A DNA stretch of 64,000 nucleotides from a virus (IMGVR_UViG_3300006028_000002:24064-88063), one strand, 5' to 3'; shown: positions 15,737-23,546, counted from the first letter of the stretch. Numbers and translations: made by a program. The notes: a model not told the origin generated them from the letters alone.

Positions 15737-15943
15737 ATGAGGTCTACACAGATATATCGAATCCGCATCGATCAAATAGAACCTAGCCTAGTTCGCACCC
15801 AGGTGGAAGCCTGGCGAGTGGCTGCAAATTCTCAAGATGAGGCATTTGCTATCGGCCAACGCTACTGGACTGAGTGGATGCATCAGCATCCGGGTACGAT
15901 CAGCTCATTGAGTATCAATCAGCCAAGTCACAGTGAGATGTAA
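15737..15943 (+). CDS. 68-aa protein, paralogue pair member 2
   Basis: ATG 15737 inside the second copy of the 18-base leader repeat. MRSTQIYRIRIDQIEPSL then a helical EAFAIGQRYWTEW segment. Shares start region and C-terminal strand pattern with the 15544 protein. Confidence 0.6.
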   Translation: MRSTQIYRIRIDQIEPSLVRTQVEAWRVAANSQDEAFAIGQRYWTEWMHQHPGTISSLSINQPSHSEM

Positions 15944-15971
15944 GATTGCTCGATAGGGAGATAGATCATAC

Positions 15972-16169
15972 ATGGCACATCTCGTTTTCATGGCCCTGCG
16001 ATCGGAACAACACATTGATATGGGTGGTTCCTGCGGCCACACTTCACCGGACGGTTTCTTTGATGATTGTCTGTGCCGAGATGGTTGGTACATTCCGGCC
16101 GGCATCGAAGACGGGTACACCGCAGGTTACTGCGACCGTAACCACACATATGATAATGCTCCGTTTTAA
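15972..16169 (+). CDS. Small Cys/His protein
   Basis: 65 aa, ATG 15972 with GGGAG about 12 bases upstream. CGHTSPDG, DDCLCRDGWY and YCDRNH suggest a zinc site. An overlapping frame from 15946 is rejected because it lacks these features and is basic in a shadow-like way. Confidence 0.55.
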   Translation: MAHLVFMALRSEQHIDMGGSCGHTSPDGFFDDCLCRDGWYIPAGIEDGYTAGYCDRNHTYDNAPF

Positions 16170-16193
16170 TAAGAAACCAAGAACGGAGTAATC

Positions 16194-16367
16194 ATGAGCA
16201 CGATGCCGACCGGCCAGCCCAATCCCCATCCGTCCGGGCTGGCCTGGTATCGGCTGCGCTCCGGTGAGTGGGTGCAAGCCGCTGCTGACGATCCGCGCTG
16301 GATGAAAGGCGCCACCCGCAACCATAGACGCAAGTCCCCCCGCAAAGCAAAGCGAGATGATCGATGA
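16194..16367 (+). CDS. 57-aa basic protein
   Basis: ATG 16194 after CGGAGTAATC; stop overlaps the next ATG. The product has WYRLRSGEWVQAAADDPRW then a Lys/Arg-rich tail (RNHRRKSPRKAKRDDR) that could contact nucleic acid. Confidence 0.6.
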   Translation: MSTMPTGQPNPHPSGLAWYRLRSGEWVQAAADDPRWMKGATRNHRRKSPRKAKRDDR

Positions 16368-16558
16368 CTGATCCCACCCTGCCCCGCGTGTTCGTCAAAA
16401 GTACGGGCCGCTGGGAATACCAGAAGATCTGCGCTAACCCGGACTGCCCGGTGCGGACGTTCACCTCATTCCGCCGGGACACCAAATACCACCACGTGAA
16501 CTGCCGTATGGCCGCATCCCGGCGACGGCGCGCGGAGAATCACCCGAACAGCACGTAA
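16364..16558 (+). CDS. Small zinc-finger-like basic protein
   Basis: 64 aa. CANPDCPVRTFTSFRRDTKY then HHVNCRMAASRRRR: a CxxxxC ... HH ... C pattern with a strongly basic C-terminus, typical of small phage nucleic-acid-binding zinc proteins. Confidence 0.65.
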   Translation: MTDPTLPRVFVKSTGRWEYQKICANPDCPVRTFTSFRRDTKYHHVNCRMAASRRRRAENHPNST

Positions 16559-16609
16559 CACCCAGACCTCGCCATCCGATAAGGATCCTCCTGCGCCCCC
16601 TGGTATCGG

Positions 16610-16619
16610 CGTGCGCACG
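16610..16619. promoter_or_regulatory. CGTGCGCACG palindrome, intergenic
   Basis: Exact 10-bp palindrome in the 127-bp gap before the metalloprotease gene, about 67 bp from its start. One of the few intergenic copies, so a candidate operator for that gene. Confidence 0.5.
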
Positions 16620-16685
16620 GCTACATAGTCTTGTCGGTGGCAGCGCTCGTCAGGCAGCGCCCCCAACCCCCTCGGAGATGACCCC

Positions 16686-17351
16686 ATGACCAGCACCGAC
16701 ACCCTCACCCGCGAGCGTTGGCTAGAGCTCGCGATCGACACCTACTGGCGCCCCCGGTTCGCCGAGCTCGGCTACCCCCTGCCCGAGCGCTTTCACGTCT
16801 CGGTGGGTTTCGGCCACGGCGCCAAGCGGGAATCCGCGAACATCGAGGCGCAGTGCTGGTCCCGCACGGCCAGCGCCGATGCCGTCAACCACATTTTCAT
16901 CTGCCCCACCGTGGCCAGCACCACACACGTACTCGCCCTGCTGGGCCATGAGCTGGCGCACGCCGCGCTCGATTCGGATGCCGGGATCCAGGACGGCCAC
17001 GTAAAGCGGTTCGCCGCGATCATGACGCAGCTCGGTTTCGAGGGTCCGATGACCTCAACGCAGACCACCGCGGAGCTGGAGGTAGACCTGGTGATCGTGG
17101 CCACCGAGCTGGGCGACTACCCGCACGGCGCGCTTGATGTCACCCGGGCCCGCACCCGCACCGAGGTACCGGTGCCCCGCGGTGGTGGCGGTGGCGGTCC
17201 CAAAATCCGCACCGGTCCCCCGCCGCAGCGCTCGCGCCGCATCAAGTGCGAATGCCCGTGCTGCGGGTACGCGGTCGACACGACGCGAAAGTGGATCGCC
17301 CTCGGTGCGCCGCGCTGCCCAGGTGGCACCGAAATGTTGATCCTCAGCTGA
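16686..17351 (+). CDS. SprT-like zinc metalloprotease
   Basis: 221 aa, ATG 16686 after CGGAG. HELAHA at residues 88-93 with a third His in GHVKRF (105) gives the gluzincin-like SprT active site. After a Gly/Pro-rich linker comes a C-terminal zinc ribbon (CECPCCGY ... RCPGG). SprT-like proteins act on DNA-bound or DNA-crosslinked proteins, so roles in phage DNA clearance or replication are plausible. Preceded by an intergenic palindrome. Confidence 0.85.
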   Translation: MTSTDTLTRERWLELAIDTYWRPRFAELGYPLPERFHVSVGFGHGAKRESANIEAQCWSRTASADAVNHIFICPTVASTTHVLALLGHELAHAALDSDAGIQDGHVKRFAAIMTQLGFEGPMTSTQTTAELEVDLVIVATELGDYPHGALDVTRARTRTEVPVPRGGGGGGPKIRTGPPPQRSRRIKCECPCCGYAVDTTRKWIALGAPRCPGGTEMLILS

Positions 17352-17378
17352 ATCAACCTCCTAAGAGATGAGAAACGC

Positions 17379-17486
17379 ATGATCCATATCATCATCCCCC
17401 CTGTCCTTGTCCTCATCGTGGCCTACCTACTGCTCGTGCATTTTGCGCCCGGGATTCCCTGGGCCACCTTCCTTTTTAGTCACTAA
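17379..17486 (+). CDS. 35-aa membrane peptide
   Basis: ATG 17379, TAA 17486. Nearly all hydrophobic (IIIPPVLVLIVAYLLLVHF), one membrane helix. Sits between the protease and gene 17500 with only 13 bp following. Confidence 0.5.
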   Translation: MIHIIIPPVLVLIVAYLLLVHFAPGIPWATFLFSH

Positions 17487-17499
17487 GAAACCAGGAGTT

Positions 17500-17688
17500 A
17501 TGGAAGACGACAAACCCACCACTAAGCGCTACACCGCCGGATTTGTACCAGACGATTATGTGAGACCGGAAATGGGTGTCTGGGAAACCCCCGACTGGGT
17601 ACAGCAGGCCACTTTTCAGCCCGATGGCGTGCGCACCGGCTCAGACGGTCGGCTGCTCACCGAGGGTTGCACCGGATTTGGAGGATGA
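17500..17688 (+). CDS. 62-aa acidic protein
   Basis: ATG 17500 just after CCAGGAG, a close but strong binding site. MEDDKPTTKRYTAGFVPDDY, then Trp-rich WETPDWVQQATF. Longer upstream starts would run through the membrane peptide. Unknown. Confidence 0.62.
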   Translation: MEDDKPTTKRYTAGFVPDDYVRPEMGVWETPDWVQQATFQPDGVRTGSDGRLLTEGCTGFGG

Positions 17689-17692
17689 GTGA

Positions 17693-17884
17693 ATGAGTAA
17701 ACCCAACAGCAACGATGAGACCGCAGTTGTGCAAGAGCGGTTTGTGATCCATGTCTGCGTCCCCCTGCCCGCGTCGGATCAGGTCATGCACGTACGCGGG
17801 AAGTTGAAAGAATTGATCGGTGACGCCGTAGCGGCTGCGGTATGGAACTCCTACGGCGAAAGGTCAGAGGTGATAGTCCGATGA
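17693..17884 (+). CDS. 63-aa protein
   Basis: ATG 17693, overlapped at its stop by the next ATG. Alpha/beta pattern with VIHVCVPLPASD and GKLKELIGDAVAAAVW. Not recognised. Confidence 0.65.
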   Translation: MSKPNSNDETAVVQERFVIHVCVPLPASDQVMHVRGKLKELIGDAVAAAVWNSYGERSEVIVR

Positions 17885-18213
17885 GTAATCTGATTGACGT
17901 CGATATCGAGATCGGGGAACAGTCCGTCTATGACGAGCGCCGGGTAGCACTGCGAATCAGCGGCACCGAGTCAATGCCCGCGCAGCCTAGTGGCCGTTTT
18001 CAGCCGCACGGCATCATCATCGTGTACGGCAAGCCGCGCGGTGAGCAGTGGCGCTGCATCCGGGTGGAAGTGTACGGACCCAAATTAAAGACCGGTGGTG
18101 GTTATTCTGCCACGATCGCAAAAACCGTCTGGTGCGGCCATGACGACATGCCGAACTGGGTACACGGTTTCGTGGGCAAATACTGGCCGCTGCAAGATCA
18201 CGGAGGAAGATGA
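17881..18213 (+). CDS. 110-aa beta-rich protein
   Basis: ATG 17881 (ATGA overlap). Beta-rich (RRVALRISGTES, GIIIVYGKPRG) ending with DMPNWVHGFVGKYWP. The WVHGFV segment resembles WIHGYV in the opposite-strand gene at 31165, which may reflect distant relationship. Last gene of the rightward run. Confidence 0.66.
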   Translation: MSNLIDVDIEIGEQSVYDERRVALRISGTESMPAQPSGRFQPHGIIIVYGKPRGEQWRCIRVEVYGPKLKTGGGYSATIAKTVWCGHDDMPNWVHGFVGKYWPLQDHGGR

Positions 18214-18247
18214 CGCGCCATGCAAACCGTCCAGGATGCGAAGACGT

Positions 18248-18291
18248 CCCCCGGTCAGGTTTCGGACCGACTGCTCTGACCCGACCGGGGG
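18248..18291. terminator. Hairpin between convergent genes
   Basis: CCCCCGGTC (18248-18256) pairs with GACCGGGGG (18283-18291), with extra CAG/CTG pairing inside. It lies between the rightward gene ending 18213 and the P450 gene ending 18319, so it can stop transcription from both sides. Same stem as the hairpin at 9240-9276. Confidence 0.65.
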
Positions 18292-18318
18292 TCTCCCATC
18301 CACAGAGAGGCACCCATG

Positions 18319-19617
18319 CTACCCGGTGGGGGCCTTCACCCGGGGTCGCAGTACCAGCAGGGCATCATCCCGCGGGCCCCGGGTCATGATGTAGCGGCCA
18401 GGGGGGATGGCCGGGGCCCCTGGTGGGCGAGCCCAGTCCTCAAACCGCTGGAGGGTTTGCGCCAGCACCAGCGTGCCGATCATCAACGCCATGTCTTTGC
18501 CGATGCAGGACCGCTTACCCGAGCCGAACGGCTGCCACGTGGCCCGCTGGCCAGCGCTGAGCGAAGCGCGGAACCGGGTCGGGTCAAACGTCTCCGGATC
18601 CTGCCACGCCCGTGGATTGCGCCCGAGCGCGTGCGGCACCAGGAAAATCTGATCCCCGGGCCGCAGCTCGAATTCACCGAGCTGGGTGGCTGCGGCGACG
18701 TTGCGGAAAAACGCCGGGAATGACGGGTGCAGTCGCAGGGTCTCAGTCAGCACCGCCGCGGTGAACTCCAGCCGGGGCAACTGCTCGACGCGCGGTGGTT
18801 CGGTGCCGCAGACCTCGGCCACCTCCCAGTACAGGTCGTTGCGCAGCCCGGGGTCGGCTGCCAGGTACAGGCACGCCCAGGCCATCGCGGACGAACTCGA
18901 CTCGTACCCGCCGAGCAGCAGGATCACCACCTGGTCGTGGATCTGCTCGGCGCTCAGAGGGGGCTCGGCGGTGTACATCCGCCACAACAGATCCTCGCCC
19001 GGACCCTGCTCCCAGCGCTCGGCCAGCAGTCGCGCCACCTCGGCATGCAGCGCAGCCGTAGCGCGTCGGTATTCCCGGGCCGCCGGCAGCCACAGGGGCA
19101 GAAACACTCGATCGGCCATGGTGCCGAACACCGGTTGCGTCAGCTCAATGAGCCGGTGCAGCCGGGCGCCGGAGCCGAACAGGTGCCGCAGCAACACCTC
19201 CAGATTGAGCGCCCGCAGCTCGGTGGCCAGCGGGATGGGTAGTGCGGTGTTCCAGGTGTCCATCCGGGCGCCCCAGAGCTCTACAGAGGACTCGACGGCG
19301 CCGCGCAGCCCCTCCCGGGTAAACGAGGGATTCATCAACCCCCGGATGCGTCGCCATTCGCCCGGGTCGTTGGTGGTGAAGATCGCGTGTGCGCCCACCG
19401 GCTGGCGAATCGTGGCGTAGATGGGGCCGCCTTTGTCGAACGCCTCCGCGGAATACCCGGTGAGCACTTGGCGGTACAGGCCCGGGTCGGAGACCACCCA
19501 CCAGGACCGCCGGCCCGGAATCGGCAGCCGGGCGATGCCGCCCCCGACGATGGCCGCCGCGGTGAGGTACTCGGTGGGATCCCGGTACCGCAGGCTTTTG
19601 GCCAGCTCGCGCAGCAT
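18319..19617 (-). CDS. Cytochrome P450 monooxygenase
   Basis: 432 aa, ATG 19617. I-helix LLLGGYESSSS (233-243; Gly-Tyr-Glu-Ser in place of the usual AGxET), ExxR Glu292-Arg295, PERF-like region DPTRF (345-349) and heme loop FGSGKRSCIG with ligand Cys371. Soluble bacterial type, no membrane anchor, no fused reductase, so it needs host ferredoxin. Substrate unknown; Thr to Ser at the oxygen-activating position is conservative. It lies only 24 bases past a T-rich intrinsic terminator, which implies attenuation or read-through control. P450 genes are rare in phages. Confidence 0.93.
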   Translation of the reverse strand: MLRELAKSLRYRDPTEYLTAAAIVGGGIARLPIPGRRSWWVVSDPGLYRQVLTGYSAEAFDKGGPIYATIRQPVGAHAIFTTNDPGEWRRIRGLMNPSFTREGLRGAVESSVELWGARMDTWNTALPIPLATELRALNLEVLLRHLFGSGARLHRLIELTQPVFGTMADRVFLPLWLPAAREYRRATAALHAEVARLLAERWEQGPGEDLLWRMYTAEPPLSAEQIHDQVVILLLGGYESSSSAMAWACLYLAADPGLRNDLYWEVAEVCGTEPPRVEQLPRLEFTAAVLTETLRLHPSFPAFFRNVAAATQLGEFELRPGDQIFLVPHALGRNPRAWQDPETFDPTRFRASLSAGQRATWQPFGSGKRSCIGKDMALMIGTLVLAQTLQRFEDWARPPGAPAIPPGRYIMTRGPRDDALLVLRPRVKAPTG

Positions 19618-19641
19618 GAGCGTGAACCCTACCGGAGACGC

Positions 19642-19679
19642 AAAAAGACCCCCATCTCCCGTGCGCAGGGAAATGGGGG
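19642..19679 (-). terminator. Intrinsic terminator just before the P450 gene
   Basis: On the reverse strand CCCCCAT (19679-19673) pairs with ATGGGGG (19655-19649), with inner TCCC/GGGA pairing, followed by TCTTTTTG. It points leftward into the P450 gene, whose ATG is 25 bases after the T-run. No promoter fits between them, so it acts either as an attenuator of P450 or as the end of the upstream transcript with the P450 started from within. Confidence 0.75.
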
Positions 19680-19781
19680 CCTCGGTGGGGGTGTCTTCAG
19701 TTGTGGGAGGAGAACATTCTCGGAACCGTCGTGCTCAGCGATGGTGGCCGGCCCTGGAAGCCTGACCGGCCGAGGCAAAGC

Positions 19782-20021
19782 CTACACCAGCGCCAGCACC
19801 AGCCGGATAGCGATCGCGGTCAGTGCCGCTGCGGTCAGGCAGGCCAGGCACATCCGGGGGGCCGGCGTGCGCACGCGGTGCCGGGCGGTCTCCGGTGAGC
19901 GGGTCAGCGCCAGCGTGTAGGCCGAGCGCAACCCGGGGTCGGAGAGCATTGCCCAGGTGATGACGGTTGCGGCGGATGGGCCGGTGCCAGCACGGCGTTT
20001 GCGCGGGGTCCGGGCGCTCAC
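19782..20021 (-). CDS. Small membrane protein upstream of P450
   Basis: 79 aa, GTG 20021, no clear binding site. N-terminal half basic; C-terminal helix CLACLTAAALTAIAIRLVLALV (positions 58-79) spans the membrane. Contains CGTGCGCACG at 19866. Support is positional: it continues the leftward run toward the P450. Moderate confidence. Confidence 0.5.
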   Translation of the reverse strand: MSARTPRKRRAGTGPSAATVITWAMLSDPGLRSAYTLALTRSPETARHRVRTPAPRMCLACLTAAALTAIAIRLVLALV

Positions 20022-20117
20022 GTTCAGCAGAGGTTAGTGGCCAGGTAAGTTTTCGGTAATAAGCGCAGCGTAGTGCACCCGTTAGCTGCGTGATGCACGT
20101 GCCGATGTGCTGTGCGG

Positions 20118-20624
20118 TTACTTGCGGTGCCGGCCCCCGGTGCTGGCGGGTGTCCGGGTGCGGATGCCCACGGTTGCGGTAACTCTGCCGGGTCGCTGCC
20201 CGTTCGGCCTAGTCACGGAGAGCACCAGCGCGCCCAGCAGCGCCACCAGCCCGGCGGTGCGGGCCGGGTCCAGGTATTCGCGCATCGAGGTGTGCGAGCC
20301 CACCACCACCGCGCCGAGCACCACCACTGCGGCGACCAGCCAGATTTTGGCGACCAGCCAGCGGGGGCAGCCGCGCGCCTGGTACGGCCGGGCCAACACC
20401 GCGCCCGAGCCCACGGTGGCCGCCGCGCAGGGGATCAGCACCGCCCACTGCACGGTGTGCATCAGGTTGTTGAGCGCGCCCAGCGCGGGGGCATCCACCG
20501 GCCAGGTAGCCAGTCCCAGATCGAGCGCGAGCGCGGCGGCCAACACGCCCATCCAGCCCACCATGCCGATCAGATGCACGGTGAGCCAGATGGCGCGCCG
20601 CCCCCTCCCCAGCGGACGTGTCAT
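20118..20624 (-). CDS. Four-helix membrane protein (DUF2269/CopD-like)
   Basis: 168 aa, ATG 20624. Four hydrophobic helices with His in the first (WLTVHLIGMVGWMG) and second (NNLMHTVQW) and Lys/Trp before the third (PRWLVAKIWLVAAVVV), the layout of DUF2269-like integral membrane proteins of actinobacteria. The His residues could bind heme or metal. Lies in the leftward run feeding the P450; a partnership in electron transfer would be speculation. Confidence 0.72.
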   Translation of the reverse strand: MTRPLGRGRRAIWLTVHLIGMVGWMGVLAAALALDLGLATWPVDAPALGALNNLMHTVQWAVLIPCAAATVGSGAVLARPYQARGCPRWLVAKIWLVAAVVVLGAVVVGSHTSMREYLDPARTAGLVALLGALVLSVTRPNGQRPGRVTATVGIRTRTPASTGGRHRK

Positions 20625-20672
20625 GTCGAGCTAACGAAAAAACTGTCCTGGGGTTACGAGCAAGCGAGGCCA

Positions 20673-20996
20673 TCAGCGCAATCCAGCCAGCACGATAAGC
20701 GGTAACGCTGCCCATTCTTGTGCAATCGTATACTCTCTTTGCTCGGGAGAGTATTCATGCGGAGGCGAGCAACTTGACCGAACCAAACTACCGTCATTGA
20801 TGTGCTTGCCAACTACGCAGATAGTTGGATACATACTGATCTTGACACCAACCCGGCCAAAAGCCATGACATACAACGGATCTACATAATCAAGCTGTTT
20901 CCACACCGAGAGCGTTACTTGCCGAGATCCAACCATGAGCACGCGTACTTCCGCAGTGAGCACCTCAACGGTGGCCGTGTTCGTCTGTGTAGGCAT
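20673..20996 (-). CDS. Conserved actinophage-type hypothetical protein
   Basis: 107 aa, ATG 20996. Residues 9-32 (VEVLTAEVRVLMVGSRQVT then LSVWKQLDYV) match a family of hypothetical proteins I know from actinophage and actinobacterial genomes. More AT-rich than its neighbours. Nine bases follow the stop of the secreted protein gene, so the two are co-transcribed. Confidence 0.7.
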   Translation of the reverse strand: MPTQTNTATVEVLTAEVRVLMVGSRQVTLSVWKQLDYVDPLYVMAFGRVGVKISMYPTICVVGKHINDGSLVRSSCSPPHEYSPEQREYTIAQEWAALPLIVLAGLR

Positions 20997-21005
20997 GCTG
21001 TGAGG

Positions 21006-21668
21006 CTAGTGCGTCACCGGCACATTCGGCCCGAACACGATTTGACTACCTGCGCTCGGCGGCTGGCCTGGCACCACGGGCCCGGGATTGATCGGAATCA
21101 GCGGGATGATGTTGGGATTGGTGCTGCATTGGAACAGCACGTAGGCCAGCGGCGGGATGTCGAGCTGCTGATTGTCGATCTGGAGCAGGTGGGCATCGGC
21201 CACGTAGAGATCCACACAGGTGTGCAGCCACACGGTGCGCTCGGAAGGCAACGGCAGCGGGGTGCCCGGCGGGGGCAGAATTTCCAGCGGCACGATCGGC
21301 GGCTGCTCGCGCTGCGCCGGAGCGGTGGTGGGTGGCGGGTTGTACACCGGGCCCGGTGCGGGTGCTGCGGGTGCGGGTGCTGCGGGTGCGGGTGCTGCGG
21401 GTCCAGGTGCCGGGGTCACGGGTGCCGGCCGGTTGCGCCCCAGCAGCCGATCCAGCAGGCTGCGATGCGGTGCGGGGGCAACCGGATCAGCCGGCGCGGG
21501 AGCTACCGCAGCGGCCGGGTCAGGGGTGCACAGGATGCTGCTGGGCAGCAGCTCGAACCCGGGTGCACACGGGTTGACCGGGGCCGCGTCGGCCATCCCG
21601 GGCATGGCCAGCAGCAATCCGGTAGCGGTGGCGATCGCGGCCAGTGGGGGCAATAGTCGTTTCCACAT
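21006..21668 (-). CDS. Secreted Pro/Ala-rich protein
   Basis: 220 aa, ATG 21668 with AGGAG seven bases upstream. A Sec signal peptide (LLPPLAAIATATGLLLAMPG, residues 4-23) with cleavage near ADA-AP. A Pro/Ala repeat linker (APAPAAPAPAAPAPG) matches a DNA tandem repeat near 21356-21410. The C-terminal 80 residues are more globular with two Cys. First gene after the late-operon terminator; likely expressed in the lysogen and displayed or secreted. Confidence 0.78.
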   Translation of the reverse strand: MWKRLLPPLAAIATATGLLLAMPGMADAAPVNPCAPGFELLPSSILCTPDPAAAVAPAPADPVAPAPHRSLLDRLLGRNRPAPVTPAPGPAAPAPAAPAPAAPAPGPVYNPPPTTAPAQREQPPIVPLEILPPPGTPLPLPSERTVWLHTCVDLYVADAHLLQIDNQQLDIPPLAYVLFQCSTNPNIIPLIPINPGPVVPGQPPSAGSQIVFGPNVPVTH

Positions 21669-21820
21669 GCGCACTCCTGGTTGCTCGATCAGGGACTCCC
21701 TGCCCGGGATCAACGATCGAGCACCCGTCAGGATGCGCGCCAGTCTTACGGGTTGCTACAGTGTGCGGCGCCTGCGATTTCCTTGTCCCCCCTTGGCGCA
21801 GGTGATGGGTTCCCCTCAAA

Positions 21821-21871
21821 GAGTTGACCCGGCCGAGCGCACAAGACTCCACACCACGGCCGGGTCAACTC
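21821..21871. terminator. Strong hairpin ending the virion/lysis operon
   Basis: GAGTTGACCCGGCCG (21821-21835) and CGGCCGGGTCAACTC (21857-21871) form a perfect 15-bp stem with a 21-base loop. It lies 32 bp past the last lysis gene on the reverse strand and before the secreted-protein gene. No long T-run, but stem strength supports termination of late leftward transcription. Confidence 0.75.
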
Positions 21872-21902
21872 CTGTTTCTCTACCTACCCCGGATTACATC
21901 TT

Positions 21903-22187
21903 TTAGAGCAGCCCGCCGACCAGCTTGCTGATCAGGTCGCTGGCCACCACTTGCGGAGCATTCCGCACTGGCGATACCAGTGGTGTGGCGTGGGTCGCCA
22001 CTGCCTTGGCAGCGAATAGAGCAAACACCCCACCCAGTACCGGGCTGAGAATCTTGGAGATAGTCGGAGGTACCAGGCCGGAGGTCAGCACTGCCGTGGA
22101 CAGCGCCGAGGCGATACCCACCACCGGGCCGATGATGTTTGCCACGTCATGGACAACCTGGGGAACGGGCGCAATGGGACTAGCCAT
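21903..22187 (-). CDS. Holin-like small membrane protein
   Basis: 94 aa, ATG 22187 after AAGGTGG. Two hydrophobic segments, IIGPVVGIASALSTAVLTSG and LSPVLGGVFALFAAKAVA, with a short charged tail. Directly follows the lysin gene, where phage holins often sit. A second two-helix candidate is at 23931. Confidence 0.6.
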   Translation of the reverse strand: MASPIAPVPQVVHDVANIIGPVVGIASALSTAVLTSGLVPPTISKILSPVLGGVFALFAAKAVATHATPLVSPVRNAPQVVASDLISKLVGGLL

Positions 22188-22239
22188 GGAGAAAACCACC
22201 TTATGTGGATAATTGAGAATTGCGATATACGGGAAACGC

Positions 22240-23193
22240 TTAAACGGTGGGCCGGGTCTCTAGACACAGGGTCGCGCCATCGGGGCACGCCGTGACATCC
22301 CAGGTCACCACCAGGTGAATCGTGCCATCGCGCAACTCCTCGAAATTGTGCGGCACCAGATTGTTAGTGTTGGGGGTCAGTGCGGTTTGATCCCACGTCC
22401 AATCGTTGATGCCTCCGGCGGCACCCTGGGCGAACACCCGGATATAGCCGGGACCGGTCATTGAACTCGTGGCGGCTGAGAACCATGCCATGCGCTTATC
22501 TGCCGAGGCGGCTCCGGTGGGGCATTCGATGACACGGCGCCCCTTACCGGTGATGAACCATTGCTGCATATTGTCATCCTCCTGATGGCGGGCGCGGGTG
22601 TAGGGATGCTGGCCGAAATCCGGCCGTATCATTGCTTCGTTGACGTCGCAGTCAACCCCGTCCACGGTCACGGTCTTGATGTGCTGATAAATGTGCGCCT
22701 GCGGATGGATCTGGCCACCCGACCAGGCTCCAGCCTGCCACGCCCAGGTCGCGGTGCCATTGGCGAGCGCGCGTTTTACCGGGTAGAAGCCGCCATAGAT
22801 GCCGACCCGCTCCACGCCAATCACACTGGCCGCGCCGCGCAGATAATCATCGATGACACCCTGCTGAGCTTCGCTGGCATCCCAGTCCGCGGAGAAATAC
22901 ACGGGTCGCTCGGCCGCCGGATACCCTATCTGATCCAATTGATTCTGCGCCGAATGCGCGTCCATCACACCCGCGTTGTACCCGCCGAGCATTCTATCGG
23001 CGGTAGTTTCCCAGTTGACGATAACGGCGATTCCCGCCGCGGTGAGTGCCTGGTACTCATTTTTTGTGAGCAGCTTGCCGGGTAGTCCCGGGCCGCCGGG
23101 GGTCAGGTACCGGCAAACAAAACCGAAGCCTGCGTCTTTGATGGCGGCAGCACTCGGCACACCGCCCGCGAAATCGATGCCGTAAAGAGCCAT
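22240..23193 (-). CDS. Endolysin: DUF1906 glycoside-hydrolase-like domain plus C-terminal domain
   Basis: 317 aa, ATG 23193 overlapping the upstream stop (TAATG). Residues 1-200 are a DUF1906/Rv2525c-like TIM barrel: YGIDFAG with Asp7, VIVNWET with Glu62, and VYFSADWDAS with Asp103/Asp105 as likely catalytic acids. From residue 209 a separate beta-rich domain follows, beginning at an internal ATG with its own strong binding site. The family cleaves or binds mycobacterial-type peptidoglycan. It is the only recognisable lysin; no LysB esterase is seen. Confidence 0.85.
   Translation of the reverse strand: MALYGIDFAGGVPSAAAIKDAGFGFVCRYLTPGGPGLPGKLLTKNEYQALTAAGIAVIVNWETTADRMLGGYNAGVMDAHSAQNQLDQIGYPAAERPVYFSADWDASEAQQGVIDDYLRGAASVIGVERVGIYGGFYPVKRALANGTATWAWQAGAWSGGQIHPQAHIYQHIKTVTVDGVDCDVNEAMIRPDFGQHPYTRARHQEDDNMQQWFITGKGRRVIECPTGAASADKRMAWFSAATSSMTGPGYIRVFAQGAAGGINDWTWDQTALTPNTNNLVPHNFEELRDGTIHLVVTWDVTACPDGATLCLETRPTV
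22567..22583 (-). promoter_or_regulatory. Internal ribosome binding site in lysin gene
   Basis: On the reverse strand AGGAGG (22583-22578) lies eight bases before an in-frame ATG (22569-22567) in the lysin gene. It would yield a separate 109-aa protein containing only the C-terminal domain, as known for several two-product endolysins. Confidence 0.6.
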
Positions 23194-23546
23194 TAGTCCC
23201 CCGGCCGGATGATGATTTTGTCCCGGCCTGCGGGGTTGTCCCCGTTGATGCCGGCGGTGAGCAGTTTGGAGCGCTGGGCTCTGAGCTCTGCCATGTTTTT
23301 GGTCACGGCATCCTCGTATACCGCGGGTGGGAGGTGGATGGGCATCATGAAACTCTGTTGCAATACCTGACCGAGCACGTGCAGCGCCGCGGTGTGCAGA
23401 TAGCACAGCAGCACCGGAGCCGGGCCTTGCGGGGTCGGCATGATCGCCAGCGTCACCTCGAACGCCCAGTCCTCACCCAGGGCCAGCTTCTCCACGGTCT
23501 CCCGGATGATGGGGCGCACCGATTCGAGAACTTCGGTTACAGCCAC
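23193..23546 (-). CDS. Late protein upstream of lysin
   Basis: 117 aa from GTG 23546, with AGGAGG ten bases upstream. Helical start VLESVRPIIRETVEKLALG, hydrophobic centre, basic end (AGRDKIIIRPGD). Overlaps the lysin start. Probably virion or lysis-related; not recognised. Confidence 0.65.
   Translation of the reverse strand: MAVTEVLESVRPIIRETVEKLALGEDWAFEVTLAIMPTPQGPAPVLLCYLHTAALHVLGQVLQQSFMMPIHLPPAVYEDAVTKNMAELRAQRSKLLTAGINGDNPAGRDKIIIRPGD

Noticed and set aside
21356-21410. Tandem DNA repeat as a regulatory element
   Set aside because: It encodes the Pro/Ala linker of the secreted protein in frame, so coding repetition explains it.
11592-21668. Host chromosomal segment rather than phage cargo
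   Set aside because: Enzyme genes are interleaved with typical small phage genes on both sides (9.3-11.6, 14.9-18.2 and 21.9 kb onward), so a phage context is more likely, though assembly error cannot be excluded here.
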